A stretch of DNA of 64,000 nt, taken from positions 11,658,248-11,722,247 of the forward strand of contig OY829662.1 in the NCBI GenBank assembly GCA_963691815.1, read 5' to 3'. Source of the DNA: Echiichthys vipera. Lineage: Eukaryota; Chordata; Actinopteri; Perciformes; Trachinidae. Position 1 is the stretch's first letter, and every line of letters starts with the position of its first letter. Below, one piece after another: positions 32,404-50,300 of the stretch. The notes beneath the pieces are model-generated. The model did not search any database. It was not told the origin of the DNA and saw only the letters and a program-made list of their open reading frames with translations. The position numbers were made by a program, and so were the translations under genes.

Positions 32404-35400
32404 ATTGAACTTTTTCACAGAATTAAAGGTACTTGTGTTGTTGTTTCTGGCCACGTTAAGTGTGTACATCGACTCTTGATTCTCTAAGTACAAGTGTCGA
32501 AGTTTGGAGGTTGAAGGTTGCAAGTACGTACAGAATGTAATATGCCTTGGCGATGAGGCTGCTGTTGTTTTCACCTTGTGAGTCTGTGTGTCGTCATGGC
32601 AAAATGTGCTACAGGGGATACCTACTGTAGCGGGAACTAACACAGAGGTGGAGTTCAGTGTTTTGCCAGGTGTTTATATGTTTGTCTGTCTGTGGACAGA
32701 TTTTGCCACCACAACACGAATAATGGTCGAGTTTAAAGATGGGTGTGGTCCAAACAAGGGCGCCCGGAAGTTGGGGGGTAGAAAGTACATAAGGGGACAC
32801 TGACACTCAGCGCCCTTTGGCCTGATTTGGTGTTGTGGCTGGTGTGATCCCATCACAAGATGGTCTCTCGTTTAATATGATACTGTCCTGCCACACAATA
32901 TGTAAAGTTAAAGTTAAACAGAGTTGTAGATGATTTATAAGCTGAGTAACCCTCTATCTAGTACAGAGAAATACATTCTGGTTTTGTCATTGTAGCTCTG
33001 ACTTTTTTAAGACAACAAGGCCATTAGGTAATCTGGTTTTCGGAAACAGGTGCATGCGTGACGACAATTATATAAAGAGCTTTTGAAAAACTCTCAAACT
33101 CATTACCTTTTGAATTGAGAAGAAAATTTACCAAAAAAAAAAGCTTTAGCCAAAATTCAATTACTTCAGATTTTCAGCCACAAATGTTGCTCACCGTTTA
33201 AGGAGACCAAATGGCAACCTTTTCAAAGCCAATCTCTGCTTCAGCTTTGTGTTCTGTTACCCTGTCCCTGGTCTCTATAGCCGGAGCAGTGAATGCCTGT
33301 TCGACACTGGAGGGTTTCATGCTGTTTCCATATTGTACACTGGGCCTCTCCACAGCAGTGGCCCACATGGGAAAGCAGGCCAGGCGGTGAGATAAACCAA
33401 TTACCCCCTTAGTCTGGGTGGACTCCTGCCGCTGCACCACGCAGCAGCTCCTGGCTGAGCCCTCCTGGACTCGTTCCCTGTGAGAGCCTGCTGGAATTCC
33501 CAGAGATGAGAATTGTGTGCTCTCAAAAGCCTGCAGAGAGGCTATATTTTGCTTGGAAGTTTGACATGGTGGCCTCTTGGAACAATACAGAGGGAGGAGA
33601 CTTCAATCTGGGCTTCTATAGGATGAAAATAAGTTTTGTGGAACACTTGATTTTTGTGCAACTTTTGTCAAAATAATATATTTTTGCAGCCTTTAACCAT
33701 GTCCTACATAGATACTTTTGGAAACAGACAAACAGACAAAAAAAATGTTTTCTCAGTGATTTTTTTAAAGTCAATGGTACCAGAGGTAAAATTTGTTATA
33801 AAATAGAATAGAATAGAAATTCTTTATTGATCCCAAGCTGCAATAAATTCTAATAAATATAATAAAACTGTAAAATGCCTAAAAACAATCAATGATGTAT
33901 GTTTTTAGTGGCTGAGATGTCTTACATATATATGAAGTTTGTCTAAAATCAAGTTTTAACTGAAACTAGAAGACAATAGCTGTATATATTTTTGTTTAGA
34001 GAAGTATGAAAGATAACCAGAATATAGAGGAAAAATGCATGAGAAGACAAAATGTGGACAGAGTTAAAGTAAAGGGAAGGCCTCTAGCTTCTTGGATTCA
34101 TGAGCCCTGATGGTTTCTAGATGACAGCAGCCGTGACAATGGTCATTATGTCTGCCGGAGGCCTTGTCACTGCAGAGCCATTGTGTGGTCCCCATTCACC
34201 ACACAGTCATTTACACTTTCATTGGCAGCTATTTAGTCCTCATAAAAAGTTCAACACACCAATTTGTGAGCCCTGCTCAGCCAAGGAGAAGTGTGGAATA
34301 GGCAAAGAAAGCAGTTGCTTTAAAAGTCAATTAATTGTTCTTCTCTCCTGGGAGGTGCTGAGGGGGCGGATCCTCAGGCTTTGGGGCCTCACATCTGTCC
34401 ATACGTCTTCTCAGGCCATGATGCAAAGGACACACAACTCAAAAGAAAGTCAGTCTGCTCAGAGCTTTTCGAGATTTTTGTATTTCTTTATATGGCAGGG
34501 CTATCCTATTATCATAAGAATCTAATTACAGGGAAAAAGATGGGACACAGAAGGAAAAGGGCCAAAATAAGCTTGTAGGATACTTCAGCTCTAAATCCTA
34601 TTCTCTTTTAAACCAGAGATTATGCAGCATATGATGGGAAATGGGGGTTTAAGTTCATTTAAGCCTTAACCCAGTCTCTTAAGGGGCCAGACCATTCCCC
34701 TGAACTGGAGGTCCTCATGAAAATGTAGATTTTTATTCACTGCTCATGAGCTCTGTTCTCTTCTAACACGTCATCAGACACAAAGCTAAATGAACGGACC
34801 AGATTCTCTGTTAAAATGAAAAAGAGCACCTGCAAATGTTGGACATTTTTATTGTGTATTCACTGCGTTGCTAAAACAAACAAAATATGAATTTGTATCC
34901 AACGATAACAAAACCAAATGCTAAGCAGATATCCACATATGAAATATTTGTTTGCATGTAGTTGGTAATATTGGTAAATCAGAATGAGTAAATGTGACGA
35001 CAGATGTGAGTGAAAATATATTCCCTTGAATTGAATAGCAAAGTATATAAAAATAGGCTATTAACACCTGAATTGAACGTTGCAGCAAATCAGTCCTTGG
35101 ATAAATGCAAAACCATCAAAGTTCATGCAGATTACAACAAGTATAAATAGACAATACAAACTGATTTGGAACTGAAGCACGGATGAATCAGAATAAAAAA
35201 TAACTTCACAATCATATATGTACAAGCCTTTTCACTATAGGACAAACTGGTGATTATGAAGGTCCTGCTTCGGGCTTCCCTCCCACCTCGGTTCAAGGGG
35301 CAATTGTCACACAGAGCAAGCAAAGTGAACAACGGTTGATGTGGGGAGAAGCACAAAGAGAAAGCAGCAACCCAACCCCTTCTCAGTCTCCCAGGACTGA

Positions 35401-35658
35401 GGGCAGTCATGGGAGGGAGACAAAAGGCCGGCCCTCTCTGAGCCTCAGTGCAGGAGGCCCTGCTGTTTGGCCCTGCTCTGCTCCTCCAAATGTGTTTTCA
35501 CCAGCGATCCAATAGTTTCATCCCTGCTGGTGTTGCTGGATGCCACCTTGCTGGCCCATGACAACATTACAGGGTTCCCACAGTGCCAGTACAGGGGTGA
35601 GGATGCCTGTGGATAAAGAGTGGTCGGGCTCAGTAAACTGTTAAAACAGCACACTTCC
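32404..35658. other. Intergenic interval aqp8-metrnl (convergent)
   Basis: No protein exon supported. AATAGAATAGAAATTCTTTATTGATCCC-like text at about 33803-33840 is a LINE/SINE-tail type repeat of fish. 34100-34560 is complex, non-repetitive sequence (see findings). A minus-strand AATAAA (34848-34853) is a possible metrnl poly(A) signal about 800 bp past its stop. Confidence 0.5.
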
Positions 35659-40049
<4,391 letters not shown>

Positions 40050-40180
40050 CTCCCCCACGTAAAGGTAAAAATCCAGACAGTGGGAGGCAGTGCATGGCTA
40101 GAAAGTTTGTCTGTGAGTTATCGAGAGTGCAAGCGCTCTGCTGCACCGTGATACTGTGACACAGCTTCACTACATGCTCT

Positions 40181-40239
40181 GTCTCTCTGTCTCTCTCTCT
40201 CTCTCTCTCTCGCGCTCTCTCTCTCTCTCTCTCTCTCAT
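40181..40239. repeat. (CT)n tract upstream of metrnl
   Basis: Polypyrimidine CT run with one CGCG interruption, about 130-190 bp upstream of the metrnl ATG. It may lie in the promoter or 5' UTR. Confidence 0.85.
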
Positions 40240-43077
40240 TAGGACTGATCCAGTTGTGTGGGCCGCTGGACTCTGCGGGTCTTTGTCTTTGCGCTCTAAA
40301 GAGACACTCACTGTGAAAGCCTTCAGCCATCTGTTAACATCAGTTCGCCTTTCTGCAAAATAATTCAGCCACTTCTGAGAGGCTGTCCTCGGTTTATTGT
40401 TTTATCTTTTACTCAAGTGCTCAGTTAATTATACTTTTGCATCTTATAGCCTACATTTATACAGGGAAAGTAAAAAAATTATCATATTGAGTCTAACGTG
40501 AGCACCCCCTCCACCCTGGACGGTGATGTAGCTTTAGACGCAGTTGTTAATCTAATCTTAATGCATTTATAAAGTAGGCCAGTTGGGGAAAAAAGACAAA
40601 ATAAAGGCGTATAAATGTGTTTTTGAGCTCGAGCTGCATCTAGTGGCGGGAGGATGTAACGCACAGTGCCATCACATCTGGAGGACAAAAGTTTGCTGCA
40701 GGCTTTCAGGAGGCGGAGGCTGTAACTCAACAGCCGCTAATATAGATGGAAACACACTTTGCCAGCTTTCACCAATGACTAATCCACAATGCACGAGTGG
40801 TTTCACTTCATTTTAACTCGCAGGAGGCTTTGTGCGAAAAAGAATTTGGCACCGGTTCAAGGTCTTGCTGGTGGCGACATCTTGTGGAGGTAAATCTGTG
40901 GAGCGTAACCATGGCAGGCCGCTCTGAGGTTTGCATGTAGTTTATATATTAAAAGGCCCTCGGGCAGCATAACATCAAAGGGGTCGAGGTTCTTGATGGG
41001 TACGACGTTGAGTAAATTACACTCATGTGGAGAATTTGGCCAGATGTTGTCACAGCTGCGGGAAAAGCCCTTCACCGCTCGAGTCACTAAATCTTAAAGT
41101 CTTGGATGATATTGACACAACTTTGAAAATAAACGCAATTTCACTAAATATTTAATATTTAGTTAGAGTGTATAGTACATTTTCGACATGGCAAAGTCAG
41201 CAATGTGTGTGTGTGTATTGTTTACGATTGTGCGTCAAAAATGCATATCTTTAAAACTGCGCTTCACCTTCATTTTTGCATTAAACGACAACACCAAATT
41301 CAGATATTTAAAACTACAGTTGGCGAGCCAGACACCAGAAGTTTCCTCGCAGGAGTACTGGATGGTCAGATTGGGTCATGTGTCCAATAGAGACAAAGGC
41401 AAAGTCAAATGAATGGAGGCTTTGTGCCTGGAAGAAGTGGCCTCTTATTGGCTCCGTGCAGCCTGGTCCTTCATATACTGTAAGAACAATAATAATAATA
41501 ATAATAACAACAATAATAATAATAATAATCAAAGGTCTGATGGATAGTGCAAATTGTGTGCTGTCAGAAAGCCTTGTCTTTTATTGGAAAATCACGGCCT
41601 CTTTTTTAAAAAAATGACACAGTTTAACGCGTTAAAACCTCGATTCACTCAACTCCACACGGGGTCACAGTTTGAGAAACACTTCCTGTGAGTCCGTTTT
41701 TTATGTTCTGTGCTGCTGTGCATTAATTCAGCTCAATAAAATCTCTCACTGTCTCATATTCAAATCATTTATAGAGTTTTTATATAAATAAGTAGGACTC
41801 GCTGTCAGTTTAAAGGCCTAACTCGCCCTGTGGGGTCTTCCAGTCTGTAATCTGACCCCGTGTAATAAATGACAGTGGGGTTGGCGATGATGATGATGAT
41901 GATGGTGATGAAACAAGAAGAATATGTAAGTTTTTATTAGCAATCAAGTCCACCAAAGTTACACAAATCATAGGTTTTTAAACAGGTGCTTGTTCAAAAA
42001 GAAGAGATGTAAATGTTACCAAACGTAAATCAGATTCAATGCAGGATTTCTACAATTTCAGAAGAGGCCCTCGTTGTTTGAACTGAACCACTGAGGTCAC
42101 AGAATCGGCGCAAAGATGTGTTGTTAGCATTCTCGCGTGATCAGAAATCTCCACATAACAGATTACACCAGACAAATACCCTTCTCAGCAAATGATCAAC
42201 CAGCAGTGAAGCCTTCACAAAACACTTTATTCTAATCAAGCATTTTTAGATTAGGGATGTTTTTGGACACTGTTTAGTTAAATATATATTTTTATTTCAT
42301 TTTTACTTTCTTTGTGACCAGGGAGATGTGCAAAGTAAGACTTTCATTGTGCAGTGTGACGTCTGTCTTAACTGAACATATGACAATAAACATCTTGAAT
42401 CTTGAATCTTGAATCTTTTAGATCCTCTAATTATGTTGAAGTTGGACTTTCATTTTCTTGCAAACCAATATTACCAACTCCAAGTGAGACGGGATATTTC
42501 GATTATTTGACCTGACCTTGCGTCCCCAAACATTATACAAAGTAGTAGTAGTAGTAATTTGGAAAATGAGTAAAAGTATATTTATTATAATCTTTTAGAA
42601 CATTAGACTCACGTGGCCTTTTGGTTTTAAAAGAAGTGAAAGAAAAGAAATAATTGATTTAAATCCAGACTATTTGGATGAAGCTAGGATGAAACTTTGT
42701 AACTTTACACTACCACAATCAAAATATTTTTTTAGTAAAGTGAATGTTGTGGGATTATTCCACAAAAGTTATGATAGGACATGGGCCTGTGAATGTTCTC
42801 CATTTGCTTTTGACTGAAATTGCTTTGGGGATTATGATGACATGGTTGAAAAAGGAAAGAAAGCAGCACAAAAACCAGGATAAACTTACCAAGATGGTAG
42901 CAGTGATATGTGTGCAAAAACCATAAACTCACAATGTCACTTTCATTTTTTATTATCTCAGCAGTGTATTAAATATTTGTATGTACACGTTGGAAAGTTA
43001 CATAGAAAAATATAGGACTACGGTAGGCGTGTTAGTTAGTAGCTTGTTAAACAATTATTAACGCATATATATTTATA

Positions 43078-43108
<31 letters not shown>

Positions 43109-43130
43109 TAGCCTCGTCTGACATACATGC
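40240..43130. other. Intergenic interval metrnl-cbx8
   Basis: No exon supported. Contains (AAT)n at about 41488-41529, (GAT)n at about 41886-41906, a LINE-tail relic at 42295-42420, and a (TA)n run at about 43077-43109 next to the cbx8 stop. The plus-strand TTTATT at 42949-42954 is a possible cbx8 poly(A) signal on the minus strand. Confidence 0.5.
42295..42422 (+). mobile_element. LINE 3'-end relic with CTTGAAT tandem tail
   Basis: TTTGTGACCAGGGAGATGTGC, ...CATATGACAATAAACATCTTGAATCTTGAATC: a 3' end followed by tandem 7-mers, as in fish non-LTR retrotransposons of the L2/CR1 type. No coding part remains. Confidence 0.6.
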
Positions 43131-45581
43131 TCATCTTTTCTCTCTGAAAAAGCCTTTCTCAGTGCTGCTCTCTCTCACCGTGACTGTCAAGAAGTTCATG
43201 GTGACATCTGTCACGGTCACAGTGTCCAGGCTGGTGAAACTTGGGGTCCAGGATGAGGCGGGTCGCGTAGGATGACCGTGGATGGCCTCGGCCTGTGTGG
43301 AGGTGACAGCAGCAGGTCCTTCCCGTTGCGGACGGAACTCCTTCACCTGATGTCTCCGGTGATCTGCGGAGCTGCTAGGCCGAGGATTAGACATCTTGCT
43401 CAAACATTTAGTCCTGTGTGACCCCTGATCACTTCTACGCACATCTGGACTGTATGCGCAGCTGTAAGACAACCCTGCGTGCCTCTGCTCGCTGCGTTTG
43501 GGTGTTATCGTGGTCTTCTCCTGAAACCTCCTGGTCAGCTGCATGAGGCTGTGATCTGACGTCTCCCCGTGATGAAGCAAGCGTCGGGGCACGTTGGACA
43601 CACCGTGTGACACCGGCTCCTCCAGGGATCTGCTCCGTTTGGTGTCCGGCTCTGCTGAGATGACTCCATCATCATTCTCATAATGCAAATGCAGCTTCGG
43701 TTTGCGTCCTCTCTTTTTGGGGAAGCGGACGGCTTCTTGGGCTGTAAGAGCAGCTGGTGGAGTCTGTCTGGGCCTCCTTTCTGGCTCCGGTGGTCGGACG
43801 TGGACACTTTCCCCTCTGTTGACCGCGCTAGGTGGAAAGATTGTGGGTACCACGGTGCGTAAACCCTCCCGGGCCCTCGGTGTTATGACAGGCTCCGGGA
43901 TGGGATAGGAAACCTGGATTACTCTGGGAGCCTCTCTTCTAAATTCATACGTCTTCTCCCGGGCTTTGGCTTTGGCCTTGGGACAGAGCAAAAAAGGTTA
44001 ATGGGAGGAGGTTTCCCGGAGAAAGTCTCTTGGGGAAATTTAAAGGTTTGAGAAAAGCAGCTCCCCATCAGTTTGGCGTTCAAGGCCTCGTTATAAAGCT
44101 TAAGGAATGCACGCCCGATGCATACAACGTCATATAATAAATTAAGGATGTTTCAAACACAGCACTGTCCCCAAACTAAACCTCGTGGAAATCGCTGGTA
44201 ACATGAAGGATTTTCTCTTGGTTCGAACTAGTTAAATGACTTACTCTAGTTTGTGAGTCATAGCTCAACAGTTTCACAAATAATAAGGCTGTAGGAAATG
44301 ACTCATCATCTAAAGCGCCGTAGACAGATTTATTGAAAACCCGAGAAATTCGCATCAGTAGATTCACCCACCTTCAAGAGAAATGTCTCGGGTTTGGGAC
44401 CTCTCTTCTTCGGCCCGAACAGCTCCCTTTCACGCTCCCTGGTGAAAGGAAATCATTGAAAGATTCTTCAAAACGCATTAACAAATATATGTATTTATTT
44501 AGACTTTAATTCAATCAGAAAATCGATTTTTTTAGGGAGGGGGGGGCAATCAAGTGGGCCAAACTTTGCCAATGGAGTGCGAGGTTTTCAATTTTAGTGC
44601 AGCTTTTATTAGTAATAAGTTGACTTTATATAGATATATATTTAAAAGTGTCAGAATAAAGCTTTTGTGATGAGAAAATGGCATCGCACATCGCAGGGAT
44701 CTGAGCTGGAAGCGGAGCGATCTCGCTCCACCGACACCTGTAGCCACTTCCTTTACGAAAAAATCCGAGTAAAGATTCAAACGTAGACTAAATGTTTTAT
44801 TCAAACGGACTTCTTTGAGCCACAGAGTGCGCGGTGCCGTCTCGTTTCTGCAGAGAGGCCTACTGCTGCGCTGTCAAACCCTCACCTCTCCTCGAAGGCA
44901 GCGAAGAGACGTGCATCCAAAATGTTTTCCTCCGGCTCCCAAGTGCTGTACCTGCATCCCGAGAACAAGAGAGGGGGGGGGGCGTGTTTGTTACCATACA
45001 TTAGGTGGATCACATATCAATGCGCGCTTGTACTTTTATCAAAGCGATGATCTCGCTGCGTGCGCTGTAATTACAGACTAGCGGACGGTGACGCATGGTG
45101 AACCCAGCCATGCTAAAGCTAGTGTTGGACTTTAATGCATCCCAGCGGGCTGAAGCTCAGACATTTACAACCCCGTGACTCGTGCGGGCATAAGATAAAC
45201 TGCACAACAACAACAACACATACACCCACTGGTGATATGATCATAAAAAAACATCCACAAGCTGAATTACGACAGTGTTGAGGTGGTGCAGTTGTACGAG
45301 CGGCCAGAATGGAGCGCTGTCCTTCACAGCCTCGGCTACAATACTCACTTCTGAGACCAGCCCTTCCATTTCACAAGATATTCCCAGCGACCCTGCAAAA
45401 AAAAACAGATCCGTAATTAAGGTTAGAGGATTGCCCGTAGGCGCTGCACAAACAAATGGTTGCGTAATAGGTGTGGAGAGACCGCCTGTGGGTAAAAAAA
45501 AACAGCGAATACCCGTCTGATCCGCCGTTTAATGATGGACTCGGCTGCGAAGACGCTCTCACCAACAGCCGAGAGCTCCAT
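43131..45581 (-). CDS. cbx8: Chromobox protein CBX8 (Polycomb PRC1), complete, 5 exons
   Basis: Chromodomain subunit of canonical PRC1 that reads H3K27me3. Exons 45581-45513, 45392-45349, 44951-44886, 44438-44372 and 43976-43131 join in phase to 363 aa (human 389). It starts MELSAVGESVFAAESIIKRR. Chromodomain about residues 11-60: EYLVKWKGWSQKYSTWEPEE with the two Trp of the aromatic cage, and Phe11. Next is an RGPKP basic stretch, then AKAKAREKTYEFRREAPR as in CBX8. A KKRGRKPKL AT-hook-like motif follows. The C-terminal Pc box TVTVTDVTMNFLTVTVRESS binds RING1. The ending EKGFFREKR is diagnostic of CBX8. The Arg/Glu/Asp repeat that I recall in human CBX8 is absent. Confidence 0.95.
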
Positions 45582-45780
45582 GGTTCACCATGCACCTCGT
45601 TTATTTCTGTCTCTTTTATTATTTTTGGCTTCCCCGTGTCCTCTTCGGGTTGTTTAAATCCGCACATCCCATAATACGCAATCTGGAGTGGACGTCATCA
45701 CGTATTTTCTTTTTCTGTTGCCAGGCACCGCAGTCGGTAGGACGGATCGCTGTGGAGCACATTGGCTCAGTTGTTGCTAC
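45582..45780 (-). promoter_or_regulatory. cbx8: cbx8 5' flank
   Basis: Sequence just upstream of the cbx8 ATG. It contains a near-consensus CRE (GGACGTCA, 45690-45697) and no TATA box at a convincing place. Promoter role is inferred from position. Confidence 0.35.
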
Positions 45781-48700
45781 GTGCTCCGGGTTTCTGAGTG
45801 AAGGGGAGGAGCCCTGCTGCTCTGGCTGCTGTACAGGAATGTCTGGCACAGTGGGGCGGGCGAAGTCAGAGCGGATCCACGGACCCCCCCGAGGGGGTGC
45901 ATCGAGTCCAAACCAGAATAATAAAAATAAAAAAAATGTTTAATTTCATAAGCTTTTAAGAAAAAATAAATAAATAATTAAATCAGCGGGAGAGGAGAAT
46001 GACTGGTTAAATAAAATATTCCCTCTTCACGTATACAACACATTTACACAACACACCTGTAAATATTAGTCTACATGTGTAAAATGTGAATAATTCATTA
46101 ATAAAATTCAATGTAATATCCTCACAAAGGGGAACATAAACGGTCACATATCTGCCCCCTTTGAAGTACACTTCTGAGTAATCCTGAGACACACTTGGGT
46201 TTTAATAAAAATATAAACTGGGCTGTATGTTCACGGTTAATTATTTGAAATAATTTGTTTAGCATAATCTGCAACAAGACAGTTTAATTTACAATTCAGG
46301 TGCTGAATATCAAAAGAGGATAGTCCACGAGCCACAATGCAATGCCACAACATGCGTAATTGCCCTTTTGCACATTAAGATTTTACGCACGACGTGTCTG
46401 ACCTTGAAGCAGCACAAATATTTCCCTGTCTGCGCATCATTCAACACAAAGATTGCGTTGACAACATAATTGTGTGCGAAAGAAAATGATTGTCAAAAAA
46501 GTCGGTCGGCTTTTAATGATTATTCCCAAGGCATCAGCATATATTTATGTTCAATCTATTGCACTTAAACAGTAAAGGGGTGTCTGTTTATTAAGACTCA
46601 TTTGTGTATGTTTTTTTAAGACTAACCAAATTACACGCAAAGCAAATATGATCCAAAATGACCGCACTGATGTCGATTTCTTCACTCAACAACAAGCAGA
46701 ATATTCACAGCCTTTATAGTCGTGACAGTTTTATTCTGAGGGGATATGTGACATTATTATAAGTCCTGGAGAGTTTTGAATCTCGGAAATAAGTTTGAGT
46801 CAAGGTGAAACTTTAGTTTGATTTACCTACAAAGTTCAAATTTGTCTAAATTTAAATGATATCATTAACCAGCTGAACTGTCTCTGGTTTAGGTAAGAAA
46901 AAAAAACTCTGTTTTTGTGGAAGAATGTTTTGTGCATTTATAGACAATATGTCTTAGAAAAATATAATTTAATCTTCTTTTTCATTCCTTCTTGTATAAA
47001 TATGACCATGAGAGCCTGCTGTCTCTAAGATTTCGGTAATTTCTCAGTGACTGCAGCAGAAATATTATTAACAACAACAACAACAATTAGAAGAATACGA
47101 ATAATAATAATAATATCATAATGAACTTTTTAAACATTATTATTATCATCATTATTATTATTATTGTTATTATTATTAGCCTATTACTATTATTGTTTTG
47201 TATATTTTTTTAGCTGTTTACCTCACAAATAAAACGAAGCACTTATAGCTTAATTAAACATGAAATGTTTGTATTTCTGCAATCAGTAGCAAATTAATAT
47301 TATTATGTTGTTGTTGTTGCTTTTTTTTGGAATATATTGAATAATGGCGATGCTGCACAAACAGAAAATGGGAGTGAAGTGCGGAGCTGCATTTCCTGTA
47401 GGCCTCAGGTGCAATTTTCCACATTCGACATTCATTTTAAATGAAAATAGAATGGAAAATAATGACAATACATTTGGCCCAAATCTTAAAGCGTCTTTTA
47501 GACTTGCAATCTTCTTACCTGTCTAAGCATCCGGGCTTTCCACATCGCCCTTCAACTGCCCTGAACAGAAGGTCAGATAGATGACACTTAAAAACGAATT
47601 CTTAAATCAATTAGAAATGCTCTAAAACAATAGATAATGGACACAATTTTAGATTATTTTCAATTTCGGATATTTACTCCGATTTTCTTCCTCTTTTCCA
47701 GCTTGTCTATTAAAACATTTAAGACAAACATGCAGCAGTCAGGTATCTACCACCACCAAAACCTTTTTGTTGATGCTGTGGGTCACGCATTTCCGCTGAC
47801 CGACAACAAATGATTTGGCCACTGTGGCGATTTTTTAAAGACTTTGCTGCTTCACAGTCGGATGCGGCTAAATTGTGACATTATAACGTAAATCCTTACA
47901 GTTATTTGTCACGAATGTTCCACGAATTCTCAGCATTATTGCAAAAACATAACCCGCAAATGCATTTCTCTGCATTTTTTTCTTGACCTGTGCTCTTCAG
48001 CATGTTGTATAAACTGAAATCCTGACTCAGTATCTACCTTAAATGACGCACATGGACGCAAGCAGGCAGGTTTTGAAATTAAGTGTAATTATTTGTGAGG
48101 ATAATTGGATGTGAGATCATTTCCTGCAGACAGCGCAGTATGAGTGAAATGAAATGGCAACATAAGCAGGGAGGGCGCTCTGTCGTTTCACTGTCGATCA
48201 CGTTAAAGATACTGAATGATATGTGTTTTTGCTGCTATCTGTTCAAATTCTTCCCCCGCTGTGGAGCAGACAAAGGCGGGCGCGCCGCGGACAAAAGATG
48301 CGTTGTGGCTGCCGTCGAAATATGAACCACCATTTTGATAGTCATAGAGTAGACCGACATTTCCTGTCGGTGCTCTAATGGCTCGAGCTGCACGGTTCGT
48401 GTTCAGAGAGGAAGACGGCTGGTGCGCGTATAGCGGGCAAAGCAGCCTCGCACGGACCGCTGCGGTTCTCCATATTTGGGGCTGTGAGTCGATGAGAAGT
48501 GAGTCTGCGGGAGCCGCAATGGCGACAGCCGCACATGAATAAACAGTGCTTGGCTCTGTGAGAACATTATTGGCTCTCTGGTTTCTGGGCAACTGCTTCA
48601 CACAGCTCGCTGTTCACTTGTCCTACTTTACCAGGGCGACATTTTCTGCTCAAGGTGGCTCACAACATCAAAATAAAAAAAGCGAGAAAGCCATATTACA

Positions 48701-49894
48701 GCGCATGCTTTGAATTAGAAAGCATCCCCTTTCTGCAGCAGCCCGATACACCTCACCACACCAAAGCACCCCACACCACAGCACAACGCAGCTCTCATTT
48801 CTCACACTATAGAACTATTTCAGTTTTCTAGGTTACATCCATTTGAATTCAACAGCTCCACACAAGAAACCTCAATGGCTGCATGTATTTGGAAACAAAA
48901 TAGATAATCCCCCTTCCGTTTTTTATTTTATTTTAAACATATTATTTTAAAACATCATCCATTCATTTAGATCTAGTCAACGTCCATGAGCAACAGGCCT
49001 CCTCCGGGTTACACACTGCGGTTTTAAATTATCCAAACGATCCTGCTGCTGACATGATCCTGTGAAGGTTGGACTGTGCTCGGGATGAAACCGACACTGT
49101 GCAGGCTGCTGGTGGGTACGATGATAAAGGGGGAATGTGAAACATCACACTTGGTCTATAAATATGTTCCCCCTGCTCAACGATGTTTCAGTTTCCTACG
49201 GATGACTCACATAGTTGTTTCAAAGCCATGGAAGGCCTACAGAGAACCTTGGGAGACATGCGAGCCGTGTGCGTGGGATCATGGCTTTTGAAATTCCGCT
49301 CATAACAACCGATATCAACCGAGTTTCCAATGTGCCACGTCATGCGTGTCCCTGCTGTGGGCCTGGCTGGAGTAATCGATTGGTTGTCATATATTTTTTT
49401 TGGCCTTGTTAGACTTCACTAGCTCACACATTCCCAAACAACACATTATAATGGTCGGATTCATCCCCTAGAATAAGGATGTCGTGTTTTTTTTCATTTC
49501 AGGTTAATTAACTCTTAACTTCCCCACTTAAATGGACCCTTTTAACACGAGGTAGATGAGACCCATACAAGTCTGCAAAGATGTACGTTTAGCGTTCAGC
49601 CCGATTTGAAAATAATTTGATTTGGACTAAATGTGTATTTTCCGCATTTGTAATCCTGGTAAAATTTCTGTGTGATATTCCTCTTCACTGACAACAACAT
49701 CAGGATCACAGGGGAGTCCGGACAGACTGTTCATTCATTTAAAAAAAAACTAAGTTTCAGCAACAATCCATCTGATTTGAATAGAAAAGACACATGAAGA
49801 GCACTGATGTTCAATGTTTCAGTCCTGTCTTTCCTCTGTTTGTGTCACATTCTTCGATAGGCAACTCCCATGACTGAACGAAAGTACACAACAC

Positions 49895-49895
<1 letters not shown>

Positions 49896-49990
<95 letters not shown>
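49896..49990. repeat. (AC)n microsatellite, about 47 units
   Basis: Pure AC array between cbx8 and cbx4, preceded by a degenerate ACAACACAAC stretch. Confidence 0.97.
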
Positions 49991-49991
<1 letters not shown>

Positions 49992-50104
49992 TCAAGAACA
50001 TCCAAGAGTTTAATCTCTTTGCAAGCTTGAGATTCCAGGATAACAACAACAGTTCTGCTTACATTTTCTTATCAGAGTCCTGGCCTTTTTTTTTAACAGT
50101 CAAG

Positions 50105-50300
50105 TAAGGTCACTTTTGACTATAAAGCCCAATGTCACATCCCGAATTTGACTCAAGGGGCTTTACAATCTGTACAGCATACAATCTTCTGTCTTTAGTC
50201 TCTGACCTTCAGGGAAAAACTCCAAAAATAAACCTCAGGAAGAGCAACTGAGCAGGGATCCCTCTCCCTGGACAGACAGGGACATGCAGTAGATGATGGA
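50105..50300 (+). repeat. Teleost interspersed repeat (GGGGCTTTACAATCTGTACAGCATAC type)
   Basis: Block order TATAAAGCCCAATGTCACAT, GGGGCTTTACAATCTGTACA, CAGGGAAAAACTCC, ACCTCAGGAAGAGCAACTGA, GGGATCCCTCTCCCTGGACA, as seen widely in percomorph genomes. No coding capacity. Confidence 0.7.

Noticed and set aside
33803..33840. TTCTTTATTGATCCC text considered as evidence of a full LINE
   Set aside because: Only a short tail-like fragment is present, with no reverse-transcriptase frame nearby.
49076..49412. Two overlapping frames in the cbx8-cbx4 gap, considered as lost cbx2 pieces
   Set aside because: No chromodomain or Pc-box motif in either frame.
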